Shown piece by piece: positions 49,297 to 59,019 of a stretch of 64,000 nucleotides of DNA (its first letter is position 1; each line of letters starts with the position of its first letter). A model generated the notes under the pieces. That model was not told where the DNA came from. It searched no databases and worked only from the letters and a program-made list of their open reading frames with translations. The stretch is from Lodderomyces elongisporus (taxonomy: Eukaryota > Ascomycota > Pichiomycetes > Serinales > Debaryomycetaceae). Location: NCBI RefSeq assembly GCF_030384665.1, contig NC_083673.1, positions 3,171,501-3,235,500 of the forward strand, in the 5' to 3' direction. The position numbers were made by a program, and so were the translations under genes.

Positions 49297-49995
49297 TGTG
49301 GCTCAATTGAAATCAGTTGCTTTTGATTTGATAATGAATTGAATGATTGAGATTTCGTTTGCAAAATATGCCAATCGAGATTGGAAAGTGTTGCTATTCT
49401 ATAACTAGCCCCAAAGGGTTGTTGTGAAACGGCTTTCGTTTCTGGTGAAGAGACAAGATGGCAAGTAAGTTAGCAAATACGCAAGAAAGCAAATAAGCAA
49501 GTAAGCAAATAAGCAAGTAAGCAAACTAAGCAACTAAGCAAGAAAGTAAAGTAAGGGGACAAAAAAAATTATATTGACATCCGGATCGAGAGAATTGTTT
49601 GCGAGAAAAGCCACAAGCCGACTAACATAAAAAAAAAAAACAAAAAAACAAAAAAAACAAAAAAAAACAAAAACAAAAACGGCGATTCTTTGATTTTAGT
49701 TCCGGCTTTGTGCTTGAAATATCCACATTGCAACAAGTGTTTCTCTATCACTAAATATATATTTCTTTATCTGCAATTTTATATGCAATTTTATCTGCAA
49801 TTCCTTTTCTAGTTCTAACTATTCTTTTCTCGAGCAGGTTATTGCTGAAGTGTTCATTTTATTGTTTTTCATGATATCTGCAAAACTACGTAACCCACAA
49901 CAAGCACCAACAAGAAATATTCTTAGCGATGAAAAAGACCAAGAAAGAAGGAGCAAGAGGAAGGAAAAAATTGGGCAAGACTTACCATTGTCGTA
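49297..49995. other. Intergenic region with period-8 array
   Basis: It holds the promoter of the DUF4112 gene and the 3' region of CWC24. A GCAAGTAA-type period-8 array runs at about 49461-49553 and an A-rich AAAAAAAC array at about 49629-49680. No gene is seen. Confidence 0.5.
49461..49553. repeat. Period-8 tandem array GCAARTAA
   Basis: About eleven units of an eight-base motif alternate mainly between GCAAGTAA and GCAAATAA, with a few one-base length changes. Seen directly upstream of the DUF4112 gene. Confidence 0.85.
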
Positions 49996-50814
49996 TTACC
50001 CATTTATGAGCTTTTCCAATTCTTTTTGCAGTACAGGAATCATTACCCCCTCGACGTCCTTGTTACAAATAAAACAACCCACTTTTCTTTGTTTTTTATA
50101 CCGATCCAAGAAACACAGTTTACATGCTAGATGTCCACACTGTGTTTTTATAGGGTTTTTGTAATCCTTCTTGCATATGGGACACTTGAACGGTTGGAGA
50201 TCTTTCACCAATACTTGTTGTTGTTGTTGTTGTTGATGTAATGATTGCACCAGAGAAGGAGTATATTTAGCCAGCGTTGATAAAGTTGACCCATATTTCC
50301 CCTTCTTTGCCACATTCTCCCATTCTCTTATAATCGTCTTCTTCTGTCGAGATTCGTCTCTAACATGGAGAAACTTACATGTGTCTCCATATCCACAGTA
50401 ACCTGTTTGCAAGAAATCCTTACATACATCAGGTTGAAAATCGGTGATTGTTGTCACTTTGATATTCTCCGCCAACGGTTTTAGCGATGAGCCTCTCCTA
50501 GAGCCAGTGGGTTTGGCAGAGATGGTCGGTTCATCAGCAACAAGAGCTGTAGAGTTCTTTGACTCGATATCAGTTGTGGCGCCTCTCGGCAGTGGCTGAA
50601 TGTTTGCTATTATGCGTTCTTTTGATATCGATGCTGGTGTGGTGAGTGTTTCATTTAATTTTGATCTCTTTTTGAAAGTAGGTAAATCCGTAGATTCAGC
50701 AGTTGATTCTAAAATATCATTGTGGAAATCAACCTTCCTTTTCCCGCCTGTGCTACTACTATCAGTCTTATTCTTGTCGTTACCAAAATCTTTGACAGCT
50801 CTTTTCTTAAACAT
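49996..50814 (-). CDS. CWC24: Spliceosomal CCCH-RING protein Cwc24
   Basis: The 272-residue protein has the Cwc24/RNF113 architecture. The N-terminus is disordered and basic with FKKRAVKDFG. A CCCH zinc finger follows at CKDFLQTGYCGYGDTCKFLHVRD (about 131-153), and a RING finger at CPICKKDYKNPIKTQCGHLACKLCFLDRY...VGCFIC (about 211-250). The linker from the CCCH finger (REWENVAKKGKYG) is also conserved. Cwc24 binds the 5' splice site region in the activated Bact spliceosome before Prp2 action. A short poly-Q (about 195-202) interrupts the linker. Length agrees with baker's yeast (259). Confidence 0.92.
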   Translation of the reverse strand: MFKKRAVKDFGNDKNKTDSSSTGGKRKVDFHNDILESTAESTDLPTFKKRSKLNETLTTPASISKERIIANIQPLPRGATTDIESKNSTALVADEPTISAKPTGSRRGSSLKPLAENIKVTTITDFQPDVCKDFLQTGYCGYGDTCKFLHVRDESRQKKTIIREWENVAKKGKYGSTLSTLAKYTPSLVQSLHQQQQQQQVLVKDLQPFKCPICKKDYKNPIKTQCGHLACKLCFLDRYKKQRKVGCFICNKDVEGVMIPVLQKELEKLING

Positions 50815-51145
50815 TTGTTGCTACTTTAAGATGAAATGATGGCGTAAGTACAGACTTTTATTCTAGCTTTCCTTTCCCCAGCTAACCAGAAAAAAAAAAA
50901 GAAAATAAAACATTTTAAAGAAAAAAAAATTCAACTGAAAAGTACAGATACTCGGAAAGCTTCCGCTCTAGTGTCAATCAATATATATAGATATATATAT
51001 ATATATTTTTTTTTTTGTCTTTCCTTATTTTTCGCAATTATGATTCCGTATTTTAGATCACCTCACTTTAATTACTTCTCCACTACGAACAATTCAATAC
51101 TAATAAATATAACCCTTCCACCAACCATTGTTATTGTCCATTACT
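50815..51145. other. Divergent promoter region CWC24/JAC1
   Basis: A 330-bp bidirectional promoter with A runs near 50890-50930 and a TATATATAGATATATATATATAT stretch near 50981-51007. No specific site is recognised. Confidence 0.5.
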
Positions 51146-51823
51146 ATGCTTTTTAAACCTAATAATATGGTACTTAGTTGCAAACATCTCACTCGGATTG
51201 CACAAGTAAGCTTTGTTCGCGCATATGCTTTGACGGCGTCCGCTACGCCTTCATATTTTCATCTATTCCCCAAATCATTTCCCCAGGGAGGTCCGCCAGG
51301 AGACCCATTTCAAATCAAAGAATCTCAATTGCGTCGCGAGTATCGAAATTTACAGAGTATTGCACATCCTGACCGTTCCAACAGTAATGTAGAGTCAGCA
51401 GAATTAAACAAAGCGTTTACTACTCTACGCAACCCTTATTTGCGATTGGCGCATATAATCAACTTGAAACGCGGAGTCGATATCACTGACGATTCAGTGA
51501 GCAAGGCAATGATTAAACGGTATCAGACAGAAAGCGTAGATAATGGATTGGAGTACAAGGAGCTCCTCATGCAAGTTATGGAAGCACACGAACAATTGGA
51601 ATTGGCTAATCTGGAAGAAGAATTGGAAGAAACTGAGAGGGAAAACGAGCAACGTATTGAAGAAGCAGAAGAGAAGATTGAGCAAGAACTTAAAAAAGGA
51701 GAGGACGATAGTATTGACTGGGATGAATTGATTATGGATGCTATAAAGTTAAAATACTGGGTAAATATACAGAATGGGATAAAAGAATGGGCACCCGATA
51801 AACCCGTGCACTTGACGCATTGA
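51146..51823 (+). CDS. JAC1: Mitochondrial J-protein co-chaperone Jac1
   Basis: The product has 225 residues from the ATG at 51146 (a second ATG at 51167 is possible). The N-terminus (CKHLTRIAQVSFVRAYALTA) looks like a mitochondrial presequence. The J domain begins YFHLFPKSFPQGGPPGDPFQI and contains the HPD tripeptide (about residues 74-76, in IAHPDRSN). The C-terminal HscB-type region has LNKAFTTLRNPYLRLAHIINLKRGVDI and a helical, Glu-rich bundle (ELLMQVMEAHEQLELANLEEELEE...) that contacts the scaffold Isu1. Jac1 works with Hsp70 Ssq1 in transfer of Fe-S clusters from Isu1. Length matches the family (184 in baker's yeast) with a longer Glu-rich helix. Confidence 0.93.
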   Translation: MLFKPNNMVLSCKHLTRIAQVSFVRAYALTASATPSYFHLFPKSFPQGGPPGDPFQIKESQLRREYRNLQSIAHPDRSNSNVESAELNKAFTTLRNPYLRLAHIINLKRGVDITDDSVSKAMIKRYQTESVDNGLEYKELLMQVMEAHEQLELANLEEELEETERENEQRIEEAEEKIEQELKKGEDDSIDWDELIMDAIKLKYWVNIQNGIKEWAPDKPVHLTH

Positions 51824-51882
51824 GAGATGCTAGATAAGACATGAATAGGAACATTTCATGACAAAAATCAAAAACGAAGAAA

Positions 51883-51917
<35 letters not shown>

Positions 51918-52199
51918 TGAAATTGGGTGACCAAAAAGCCCTGGTTGTGTCTTTGTTGTCTATTTGTAATGATAATGCCTATTAAAACAGAAGATCTCTT
52001 TATCACTCTGTACTTAATATTATGCAATGCTGTACGGTTTTTGCGTAATTCTTGACTTTGCTTGGATTCGCTTGTATTAATTATGTTTAGCTAGGCTAAT
52101 CCAAGCTATTTGATAACTTATAGTTTTAAAACTGCACTATTGTATATAACATTGTGATAGTGAAAGATGCATGCTCATGTCGAAAATAATAGTCTTGAC
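51824..52199. other. Convergent intergenic region JAC1/CKB1
   Basis: JAC1 and CKB1 converge here. An alternating AT tract (51879-51918) and TAATTATG-like words are the only features; no gene is seen. Confidence 0.5.
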
Positions 52200-53195
52200 T
52201 TATTCGCTTGCCATTGTTTTATCATCATCATTTTGGCCTTCATCTTCTTCATCATCATCATCTTCCATTTCGTCATCATCATCGTCATCCTCCTCCTCAT
52301 CATCATCATCCTCACCATCAAACGCCAACTTAGGTACACTATACTCGCAAAAATCGTATTCTTTCTTTTCCTCTAAAGTCTTTGGATGCATCCTTAACCA
52401 CTTCATTCTCGGTCCGGTTGAGCTCAACTCATTGATTTTGAATCCGAATAATTTCAATCCAAAATCATTCTGACTAAACTTATTTATTCTTATCCGACAC
52501 TGGTTCTCGATTTCGGGAAACATCTTTACCAAGAGCCCCGGAAACGTTGTGCCAAAGTATGCACCGTCAATATTTAGGTACCTCGAGCTTGAAGGCAAGT
52601 ATATGTCATTGCAACAAGGGCAGTATAATCGCACAGTCTCCTGACCAGGTATATCTGTGGATCCAACAGGTATTAGGTGCATTCCATCGCAAAAGTATCG
52701 AGGACAAGAGCCAAAATCGTTCTTTTCAAACTTCGATGCCATGGCCGTGAGACCTTGTTTTGAGACTATGTAGCGCGCATGGATTAATCCATACAACAAT
52801 TCAGCCAGACGCATCAACAAAGCCTTATTTGGCAAGTCGGGAGTCGTGGTAGACACTTTTGATTTCGATGCCATTGATGCACCACCCCGAGAAGACTCAT
52901 TGTTGTTGTTGTTGTTCGCGCTCATATTTGCGCTGTTATTGTGATTATTGCTGCAGGATGGGTTTGCTGCCATGGTGGTAGTTGTGTTGTTTGCATGGTC
53001 TTCAGCCGTTTCGACTTGGTAGTCTAGTATTGTGTATAAGGCTTCTCTATAGAATGGAACCTGCAGCGAGAGACCAGTCAAGTTAAAGTCATCTTCAATG
53101 AAATCTTGTGATACCTGTACGAAGTAATCGTGGCCAAATAATTCACAGAACTGTTGGATCCACGGAACGTATTCATCCTCAAGGTCACTGGGCAT
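52200..53195 (-). CDS. CKB1: Casein kinase II regulatory (beta) subunit
   Basis: The product has 331 residues from the ATG at 53195. It starts EDEYVPWIQQFCELFGHDYFVQVSQDFIEDDFNLTGL, the CK2-beta signature. The zinc-binding core is seen as CPRYFCDGMHLIPVG (about 184-198) and VRLYCPCCNDIYLPSSSRYLNIDGAYFGTTFPGL (about 206-239), with four cysteines that mediate dimerisation. The subunit assembles with catalytic Cka proteins into CK2. A 60-residue Asn/Ser/Thr-rich insert splits the N-terminal helical domain (about 68-125), a position where Ckb1 of baker's yeast also has an insert. The C-terminal 35 residues are almost all Asp/Glu, unusual for the family. The insert favours CKB1 over CKB2. Confidence 0.88.
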   Translation of the reverse strand: MPSDLEDEYVPWIQQFCELFGHDYFVQVSQDFIEDDFNLTGLSLQVPFYREALYTILDYQVETAEDHANNTTTTMAANPSCSNNHNNSANMSANNNNNNESSRGGASMASKSKVSTTTPDLPNKALLMRLAELLYGLIHARYIVSKQGLTAMASKFEKNDFGSCPRYFCDGMHLIPVGSTDIPGQETVRLYCPCCNDIYLPSSSRYLNIDGAYFGTTFPGLLVKMFPEIENQCRIRINKFSQNDFGLKLFGFKINELSSTGPRMKWLRMHPKTLEEKKEYDFCEYSVPKLAFDGEDDDDEEEDDDDDDEMEDDDDEEDEGQNDDDKTMASE

Positions 53196-54223
53196 TATGG
53201 GGGGGAGGGGAAACAAATTGAATTCTTTGTCGAAATTCTATCTATACTTTGAGGTTGATGTGAAGCTTGCAATATTAGGACTTTGCTTCGCTGTATGTTT
53301 GAGTATTGGTTGGAGTATCTGTTTGCGTATCAGTCTGTTGTTGAGTACGAAACTAATGTGTTTGATGTATCACCTATAACCTTCGGATGTATATCTTTCT
53401 AATGTGTGTGTGTGTGTGTGAAAGGAAAAAAAAATATAATAGTATTAATACAAGATATAGAAAAAACTAAAAATTAAAAATTAGAAATTAAAAATTAAAG
53501 AAAAAGAAAAAGAAAAGGATTAAAACAAAATTTGAACTGGCCAGAAGGCGAGAGTGATAATATTGTGTTTTTTTTTCTTCTGATCGGTTTTGAAAATGAC
53601 ACTCACAGTATCTCCAGACTCCGCGATGTAATGACAGATTTAAAAGCCCTGTGGTTAATTGGAAAATGTCTTCAATATAAAAAAATATACCGTCTTGTGT
53701 ATGGCAAGTTCAAGCTCAAGTGATTAGGTAATGGGTTGGAAGATTCAAAGAGTCACTGGATTGAATAGTGAATGAGAACTGTGCGCTGATTTCTGATTTC
53801 TACCCGTTGTATAACCCATGTTTTTTTGTCATTTTTTATTGTCATTTTTTTATTGTCATTTTTTTCTTCCGTCATCCTTCATCCTCTTCGCCTGCCTCTT
53901 TTTTTTTTTTTTTTTTTTCATTCCAACTTTGTCAATCCCAATCCCAATCCCATTCAACTAATTTTATGTTTTTTTTAGGAAATAAAAAAAATAAAAGTAA
54001 CAACAACAATAAATTAGTGTCAGTGTGGTAAAATCCAATGTCGCAGAAAACACTCATACAAATGCGATACACTTTGAATATTTAAAGCATACCTCTTTAC
54101 AATACTGCAATTAGGTGGTGATCAAATTACTAATATTTCGTATGGAAGATTACAGAGTTTCAAAACATTAAAACTCATCACCTAATCCAATTGATTACGA
54201 GGGAACAAGATTAGAAATCTAAT
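53196..54223. other. 1.0-kb divergent promoter region CKB1/GET1
   Basis: The region has a (GT)n run at about 53405-53420, AAAATTAAAA and AAGAAAAAG arrays near 53468-53518, TTTTTTATTGTCA repeats near 53820-53865, a T17-type tract near 53900-53918 and CCCAATCCCAAT repeats near 53935-53950. Short ORFs (53532-53723, 53768-54031) are not supported. Confidence 0.45.
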
Positions 54224-54838
54224 ATGTTGACTCTCGATATAGATCCATACACAATACTTGTTACTAGTTTTCTCATCCTTGCTATACAGAAGCTAGTCAC
54301 TGTGATTGGTAAACAAAAAATTCAATTGTACATATGGCAGATCTACACAAAATACTTGTCACATAGCCAATCAATTAAGCAATTCAACCTCAAACAAAAG
54401 GAGATTAAGGACCTTACAAAACAGCAGAAACTGATTAGTGCACAGGATGAATATGCCAAATGGACGAAGATCAACCGGGCATTGGACAAACTAAAGCTCG
54501 AAGTGCAGGAGCTCAACGAGACGATTGCTGGAGAAAAGACTCGCATTGATAGTATCACGAAGTTGGCGATTACTTTGATTCTGACTTTACCAATTTGGTT
54601 TTTGCGCATATTTTGTCGAAAGACGGCATTGTTATACATCAGGAAAGGAATCTTGCCTGCATATCTAGAATGGTGGCTAGCATTGCCCTTTTTCAAGAGC
54701 GGTACAATTGGATTAACTTGCTGGATGTTTGTTGTCAATTCAGTCTTGAGCAATTTAATCTTTTTGATTAGTTTCCCATTTACGCAGAAAGTTGAGAGAC
54801 CAATTAAGCCAAAGAATGAACAAAAAACAGAAAGCTAG
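54224..54838 (+). CDS. GET1: Get1, ER receptor subunit for tail-anchored proteins
   Basis: The 204-residue protein matches Get1/WRB. An N-terminal membrane segment (YTILVTSFLILAIQKLVTVI, about 8-27) is followed by a cytosolic coiled coil with EIKDLTKQQKLISAQDEYAKWTKINRALDKLKLEVQEL (about 61-98). The core DEYAKWTKINR binds the Get3 ATPase and is the family signature. Two further membrane segments lie near 113-133 and 155-187. With Get2 it forms the ER insertase that releases tail-anchored clients from Get3. Length is close to the norm (235 in baker's yeast). An in-frame CTG in the second membrane segment would be serine in this clade. Confidence 0.92.
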   Translation: MLTLDIDPYTILVTSFLILAIQKLVTVIGKQKIQLYIWQIYTKYLSHSQSIKQFNLKQKEIKDLTKQQKLISAQDEYAKWTKINRALDKLKLEVQELNETIAGEKTRIDSITKLAITLILTLPIWFLRIFCRKTALLYIRKGILPAYLEWWLALPFFKSGTIGLTCWMFVVNSVLSNLIFLISFPFTQKVERPIKPKNEQKTES

Positions 54839-55052
54839 AGATGATTCAAACCCAACAAGATTCTGCAATGGTAAAAACTCAAATAATGTATTAGTGCTTC
54901 TATACTAATATAATCAGTCACATACTTTCTCTCGTTACCTTTCTCTTTCTCTTTCTCTTTCTCTTTCTCTTTCTCTTTCCATTTTGCTTTTAGAAGAACA
55001 AACAGAAGTGGTAAAAACCAAAAAAAAAAAACAAAAAACAAAAAACAATGTA

Positions 55053-58000
55053 TCATATTAACTCAACCGATTCTTCTAAACGTGTTTGCATCACCTCTTT
55101 AAGTTTGTTTCTTATATTTTCTGATTTCTTGGGGAACTTGTATGTATTGATCTTGCCCATCAATGCATCTTCTTTTTGTTGCATCTCCAGTCTCATAAAA
55201 ATCTCTTTGAATCCCAAATCGATGCTAATGTTCTTGAGACAAGTTTCATCAGCAACATTGTAGTACCAAGAATCGAAAATACTGACCCAGCACCTCATGT
55301 CTAGTGAATAACCGTAGATGCTGCTGCTAGCATCGGTCAACACATACGGTAGACCATTGGTATCATTCATTTCTATACTTTTCACCATGGGAGTGAGTAT
55401 ACTGCGGTTGGACATCTCGCTTAAATCTGTCGAGTTCAACACTGGCGCAATGGACACTTTCTTCATATATGCTTTCAATGTTCTCAAATTCCAACCATAG
55501 AACAACCCAGACCTCGTCAACACCAATAAATGGTCCTTTCTATACTTGGCAAACACCACATTCTCATGCAATTCTATAGTAGGCAAAATATAACGACCAC
55601 TTTGTGCAGATACAATTTGTATACTACCATTGAATGAAAAGAGGACAAAAAATCGAAGTGAGACGCTTTTACCACTGTTACCAATATCACCTCCATCTTC
55701 ATGTTCATCAACAATTGGCATAACCAGCTGTATCCGAAATGGGAAGAATAAAGTAAATTGTCGCTTATTTTCATTATCATTTGGATCATTATTGTAGACA
55801 ACAACCTTTGTTGGATCATCAAAATCTCGATCCACCAGATTATGGTCACATCCATCCATACTCCATGGCTTTCCATTCCTAATTTCAATAGTTGTAGTTA
55901 TATTTTCAACATCGTCGAGCATCAAGTCTGCATTAGCAATTTGTTTATGGTTGATTTTTGCCAACACAACTGAAAATACTAAATCCTCATCAAACTCAAT
56001 CGAGGAACCTGCCGAGATTTCACTCAGCACATCCTTATTGTTGGCGTATGCCTTGTATATCTTACTCAATTCGCGATTCTGCAAAGCAACACTACTGAAC
56101 AATTGCTGCGGCAAGTGTGTAACGTCTCGAAAGGTTGTGGGATATCTTTTTTCCAAGATTTTTCGTTTCTCCTTATTTTTCAATCGTCGAAGGGCAGACT
56201 CCGAAAGCTGCGATGCATTATTATTAGTATTGTCCTGTAGAGCAACCCCGCTTAAATCGTCAAAATCATTATTCATTCCTTGCTGCTCTTCAGACACCGT
56301 TGCATTAATTAAATCACGTCTCTTGATACCGCACACAACTGTTGAAATACCTGCCTTGGGGAGATTGTATGTCGGATGTGACAATTTTGAAGAGTTTGCG
56401 AGAAGTTTACGTTTCTTCAGAGCAAACACTTCTTCTCTTGGTTTACTCGAGCTTGAATTTGGTAAAGATGAAGACAGCGATTGTGTTAAGGCTGCATTAG
56501 ATAAATGTGAGTACGACGAGGAGGAAGAAGAGGAGATTGCCGACGATGATGATGATGATGATGAGACAAGCAAAGGCGCTACTCGCTTTTTTCCAGACTT
56601 GGTTATCGTCACAATTTGCTTCCGGAGACGAGCAGTGTCTATTGCAACTGATGGAACGAGCACCTGACTAGAGGGTTGTTTAGCCGTTGCGGATAAAGGT
56701 GTTGGCCCTGGCGCAGTTTTCAATGTCAGATTTAAAGGAGTAGCTGCTGCTGCTGCTTTTGTATCAGACCCCTTTTGTGGCCGGTTTTGCAAAGGCATCA
56801 TCAGCCTCAACGATAATGCTCTCGCGTCTTTTGCTTTCTCTTCTAATTGCAACTGCTCAACACTTTCTGGTAATATAGTAGACTCCCTATCCGTTCCGTA
56901 TTTGTTCAACTGCTTGTCGATCAAATCAGCACTAATGACTTTACCCAATTCACCGATTTCAAATCGTACACACGTGATGGAGCCGTCTAAACAACTGAAA
57001 TATAAGGTCTCACCATCAGGCGACCAGCAAATATCTGTAATAGAGTTGTATACGATATCCAGACAAACAACAATGGGCTTTGAATTGGAAGTGGACCAAA
57101 TCGCCAAAGTCCTGTCTTGCCCACCCGTTGCTAAAATAGTTTGAAATTTTAACTCTTCAGTTTTTTTCTCATCATCCAAACTATCCAGAGCTTGGAATAA
57201 GCTTGGAGAAAATGAACACACTTCTACTGGTGCCTCATGACCAATGAGGGAAACGTCAGAGCCCCAATTACCTCGATTAATAATTGCAACAGAAGGAACT
57301 GGCCCATTTGTAGCATTGGGCACTGCAATATGCTGGCCATCCGGTGACCAACTCATCCTTCTAAAATATGATGTCAATGGCGACTTCTTAAATGGGTCAA
57401 CCACAACGTGCTCCATTTGGAATTCATACTTGTTGTACTCGTTCAACTTTTTGTGGTATCTAAATATCCTCACGGTTCTATCATCCGACGCAGTGGCAAA
57501 AAATTTATTCGCAGGGTCAAACACAATACCCTTGACCATGGACTGATGGATATCGTACCGCTTGATTCTTTCAAAAGTAATTGCATTCCAGATTATTATT
57601 GATCGATCGAGCCCCACAGTGACTAGCAAATTGCCATCCAGAGACCAACAGATATCCTGGATATCATTATCATGGGCAACAAGCCTTTTTCTCACCGTCC
57701 AATGCTCAAGATCTTCTTGTTCAACACCAAATGCTTTCGGTCGCTGTGTATCATCTTTCTCCCATATAAGTACAATTTTATCATCTGAACCACTGGCTAA
57801 CCAACGTCCATCTGGCGAAAACTTGAGTGAAGTCACCACTCCATTGTGTCTAGACATTGAGCATAGCGGTCGACAAAGCGACTTGTCTGGCAAATCTAGG
57901 TCGTTATGATCTGTTTCGACACTGGTTGTTGCTGCTGTTGCTACTGTTGCATTATTCAAATCGTGTGATGAAGGTGCGGATAATACTTGCGTCTTTTTAC

Positions 58001-58343
58001 TTTTGGCTGCGAGTGTACCTTGTTCCAGTAATCTAAAAAACAGATTTATGGTTTGCACATCCCATATCTTGATATAGCCATCTAGTCCTCCTGAAGCCAA
58101 ACGCGTACCATTGCTATTTATAGTCACAGAGTAACATTCAATGTTTTTGTTCTCGGCTATTTTTTCCGGTTGGAAAGAACTTGTTAGTATTTAATTGATC
58201 ACATTTTTGCTTTTTTGATTAATCTCCTTTCCTTGCTTCCCCCCCCCCCCCCCCTCCTCTCCTCCTGACTTCAAATCATTGTCACCTGGGTATCCATAGT
58301 ACATACTTCGATGGCCTAGCCATGGAATCTTTAAAATCTGCAT
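55053..58343 (-). CDS. HIR1: Histone regulatory protein Hir1 (WD40), one intron
   Basis: The gene has two exons: 58343-58307 and 58156-55053, giving 1046 residues. The long frame starts only at 58127, inside the first WD40 blade. A 37-nt exon encodes MQILKIPWLGHR, the typical Hir1 beginning, and ends at GTATGT; the intron ends at TAG after a TACTAAC branch point. WD40 repeats fill residues about 10-400 (for example LASGGLDGYIKIWD, LASGSDDKIVLIWE, LVTVGLDRSIIIWN). The C-terminal HIRA-type region begins near 770. The middle is Ser-rich, with a poly-Ser block near 550. Hir1 is part of the HIR histone H3-H4 chaperone that represses histone genes outside S phase. A retrotransposon LTR lies 101 bp upstream of the start. 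Confidence 0.93.
58157..58306 (-). other. Spliceosomal intron of HIR1 with G16 tract
   Basis: The 150-nt intron runs from GTATGT (58306-58301) to TAG (58159-58157); TACTAAC lies about 27 nt before the 3' site. The other nearby AG is too close to the branch point to be likely. The middle contains a run of 16 G on the transcribed strand (58239-58254 as C). Confidence 0.88.
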
Positions 58344-58443
58344 CTCCGTTACAGCCTTTGCATGTGTAGATTGAGTGTGTTAGTGAGTGTGGTCAAAGAG
58401 TCGAGCGTGAAACTCTATAAAATGCGCAGCTGTCGCATAGCAC
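58344..58443. promoter_or_regulatory. Remaining HIR1 5' flank and target site of the retrotransposon
   Basis: These 100 bp separate the HIR1 start from the LTR. The five bases before the LTR (AGCAC, 58439-58443) are the expected target-site duplication copy; the partner lies beyond the right edge. No tRNA gene is found here, although Ty3 of baker's yeast inserts next to Pol III start sites. Confidence 0.5.
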
Positions 58444-58884
58444 TGTCACAAGTAACAAGTGTACGACTGCTGAGCATCGGTTTGAGCTGGTAGCTCACCG
58501 ATACCAGCGGTTTGAGTTCGTGACTTGATAGGCTATATTCCAACTAAGTGTAATTGTCAATGATCGCACCTATAAAGGTCTCAATGCTCATAAGTTAAGA
58601 GAGTAAATTGTCTCATACAAAGTCACTAGTAAGGAGAATCGTGAGAGTATACACTCTGCACGTTCACCTAGTGATTTGTGTTCAATGTAGTTGACCGTAT
58701 AAAATCTATATTTTACCGATATTTCTATATAATAGTGATAAGTTAATTTTACCACTTCTCGTTCCTATTTATATAAACTCATCTTGTTTGAAGTTTCAAG
58801 TTTCCTATGTCGTGCAATATTCTCCAAATATTCACTTAGCGGAAACGAGGGCACAGAGCGTCCAATGTGTGTCGCACTGTGACA
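58444..58884 (-). repeat. 3' LTR of Ty3/gypsy element (441 bp)
   Basis: The LTR is bounded by a perfect 7-bp inverted repeat TGTCACA (58444-58450) / TGTGACA (58878-58884), with the TG...CA ends of LTRs. On the element's strand it starts directly after the polypurine tract. A TATATAAATA box lies at 58776-58767 (minus). Near the 3' end a hairpin of ATCGG/CCGAT plus TGAGCT/AGCTCA with a GGT loop covers 58476-58502. The second LTR is outside the window, so identity of the two copies cannot be compared. Confidence 0.88.
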
Positions 58885-58897
58885 TCCTCCCCCCCTT
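58885..58897 (-). other. Polypurine tract next to LTR
   Basis: On the element strand AAGGGGGGGAGGA immediately precedes the LTR start TGTCACAG, the standard position of the plus-strand primer. The core GGGGGGGAGG occurs again at 58996-59005. Confidence 0.85.
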
Positions 58898-58995
58898 CAG
58901 AGTCTGAATGAGCGATACGGCCTTATTTTCATTGCATTTCGGAAAAAATTGATTTGAGGTAAAATAACTGTACAAATTGATGATAACCGTTGTGG

Positions 58996-59005
58996 CCTCC
59001 CCCCC
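58996..59005 (-). repeat. Second copy of the polypurine core
   Basis: GGGGGGGAGG on the minus strand is identical to the core of the LTR-adjacent polypurine tract and lies 110 bp upstream of it, 14 bp after the pol stop codon. It is not followed by an LTR end. Confidence 0.7.
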
Positions 59006-59019
59006 TGCAAAGTAGAAAA

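Noticed and set aside
49461..49553. Possible CRISPR-like array
   Set aside because: Units are directly adjacent without spacers, and the host is a eukaryote; it is a simple period-8 tandem repeat.
55951..56667. 238-codon plus-strand ORF
   Set aside because: Antisense shadow of HIR1; the minus-strand reading is conserved WD40/HIRA protein.
55053..58127. HIR1 starting at the ATG at 58127
   Set aside because: It would cut off the first WD40 strand and the conserved N-terminal start, which an upstream exon with correct splice signals supplies.
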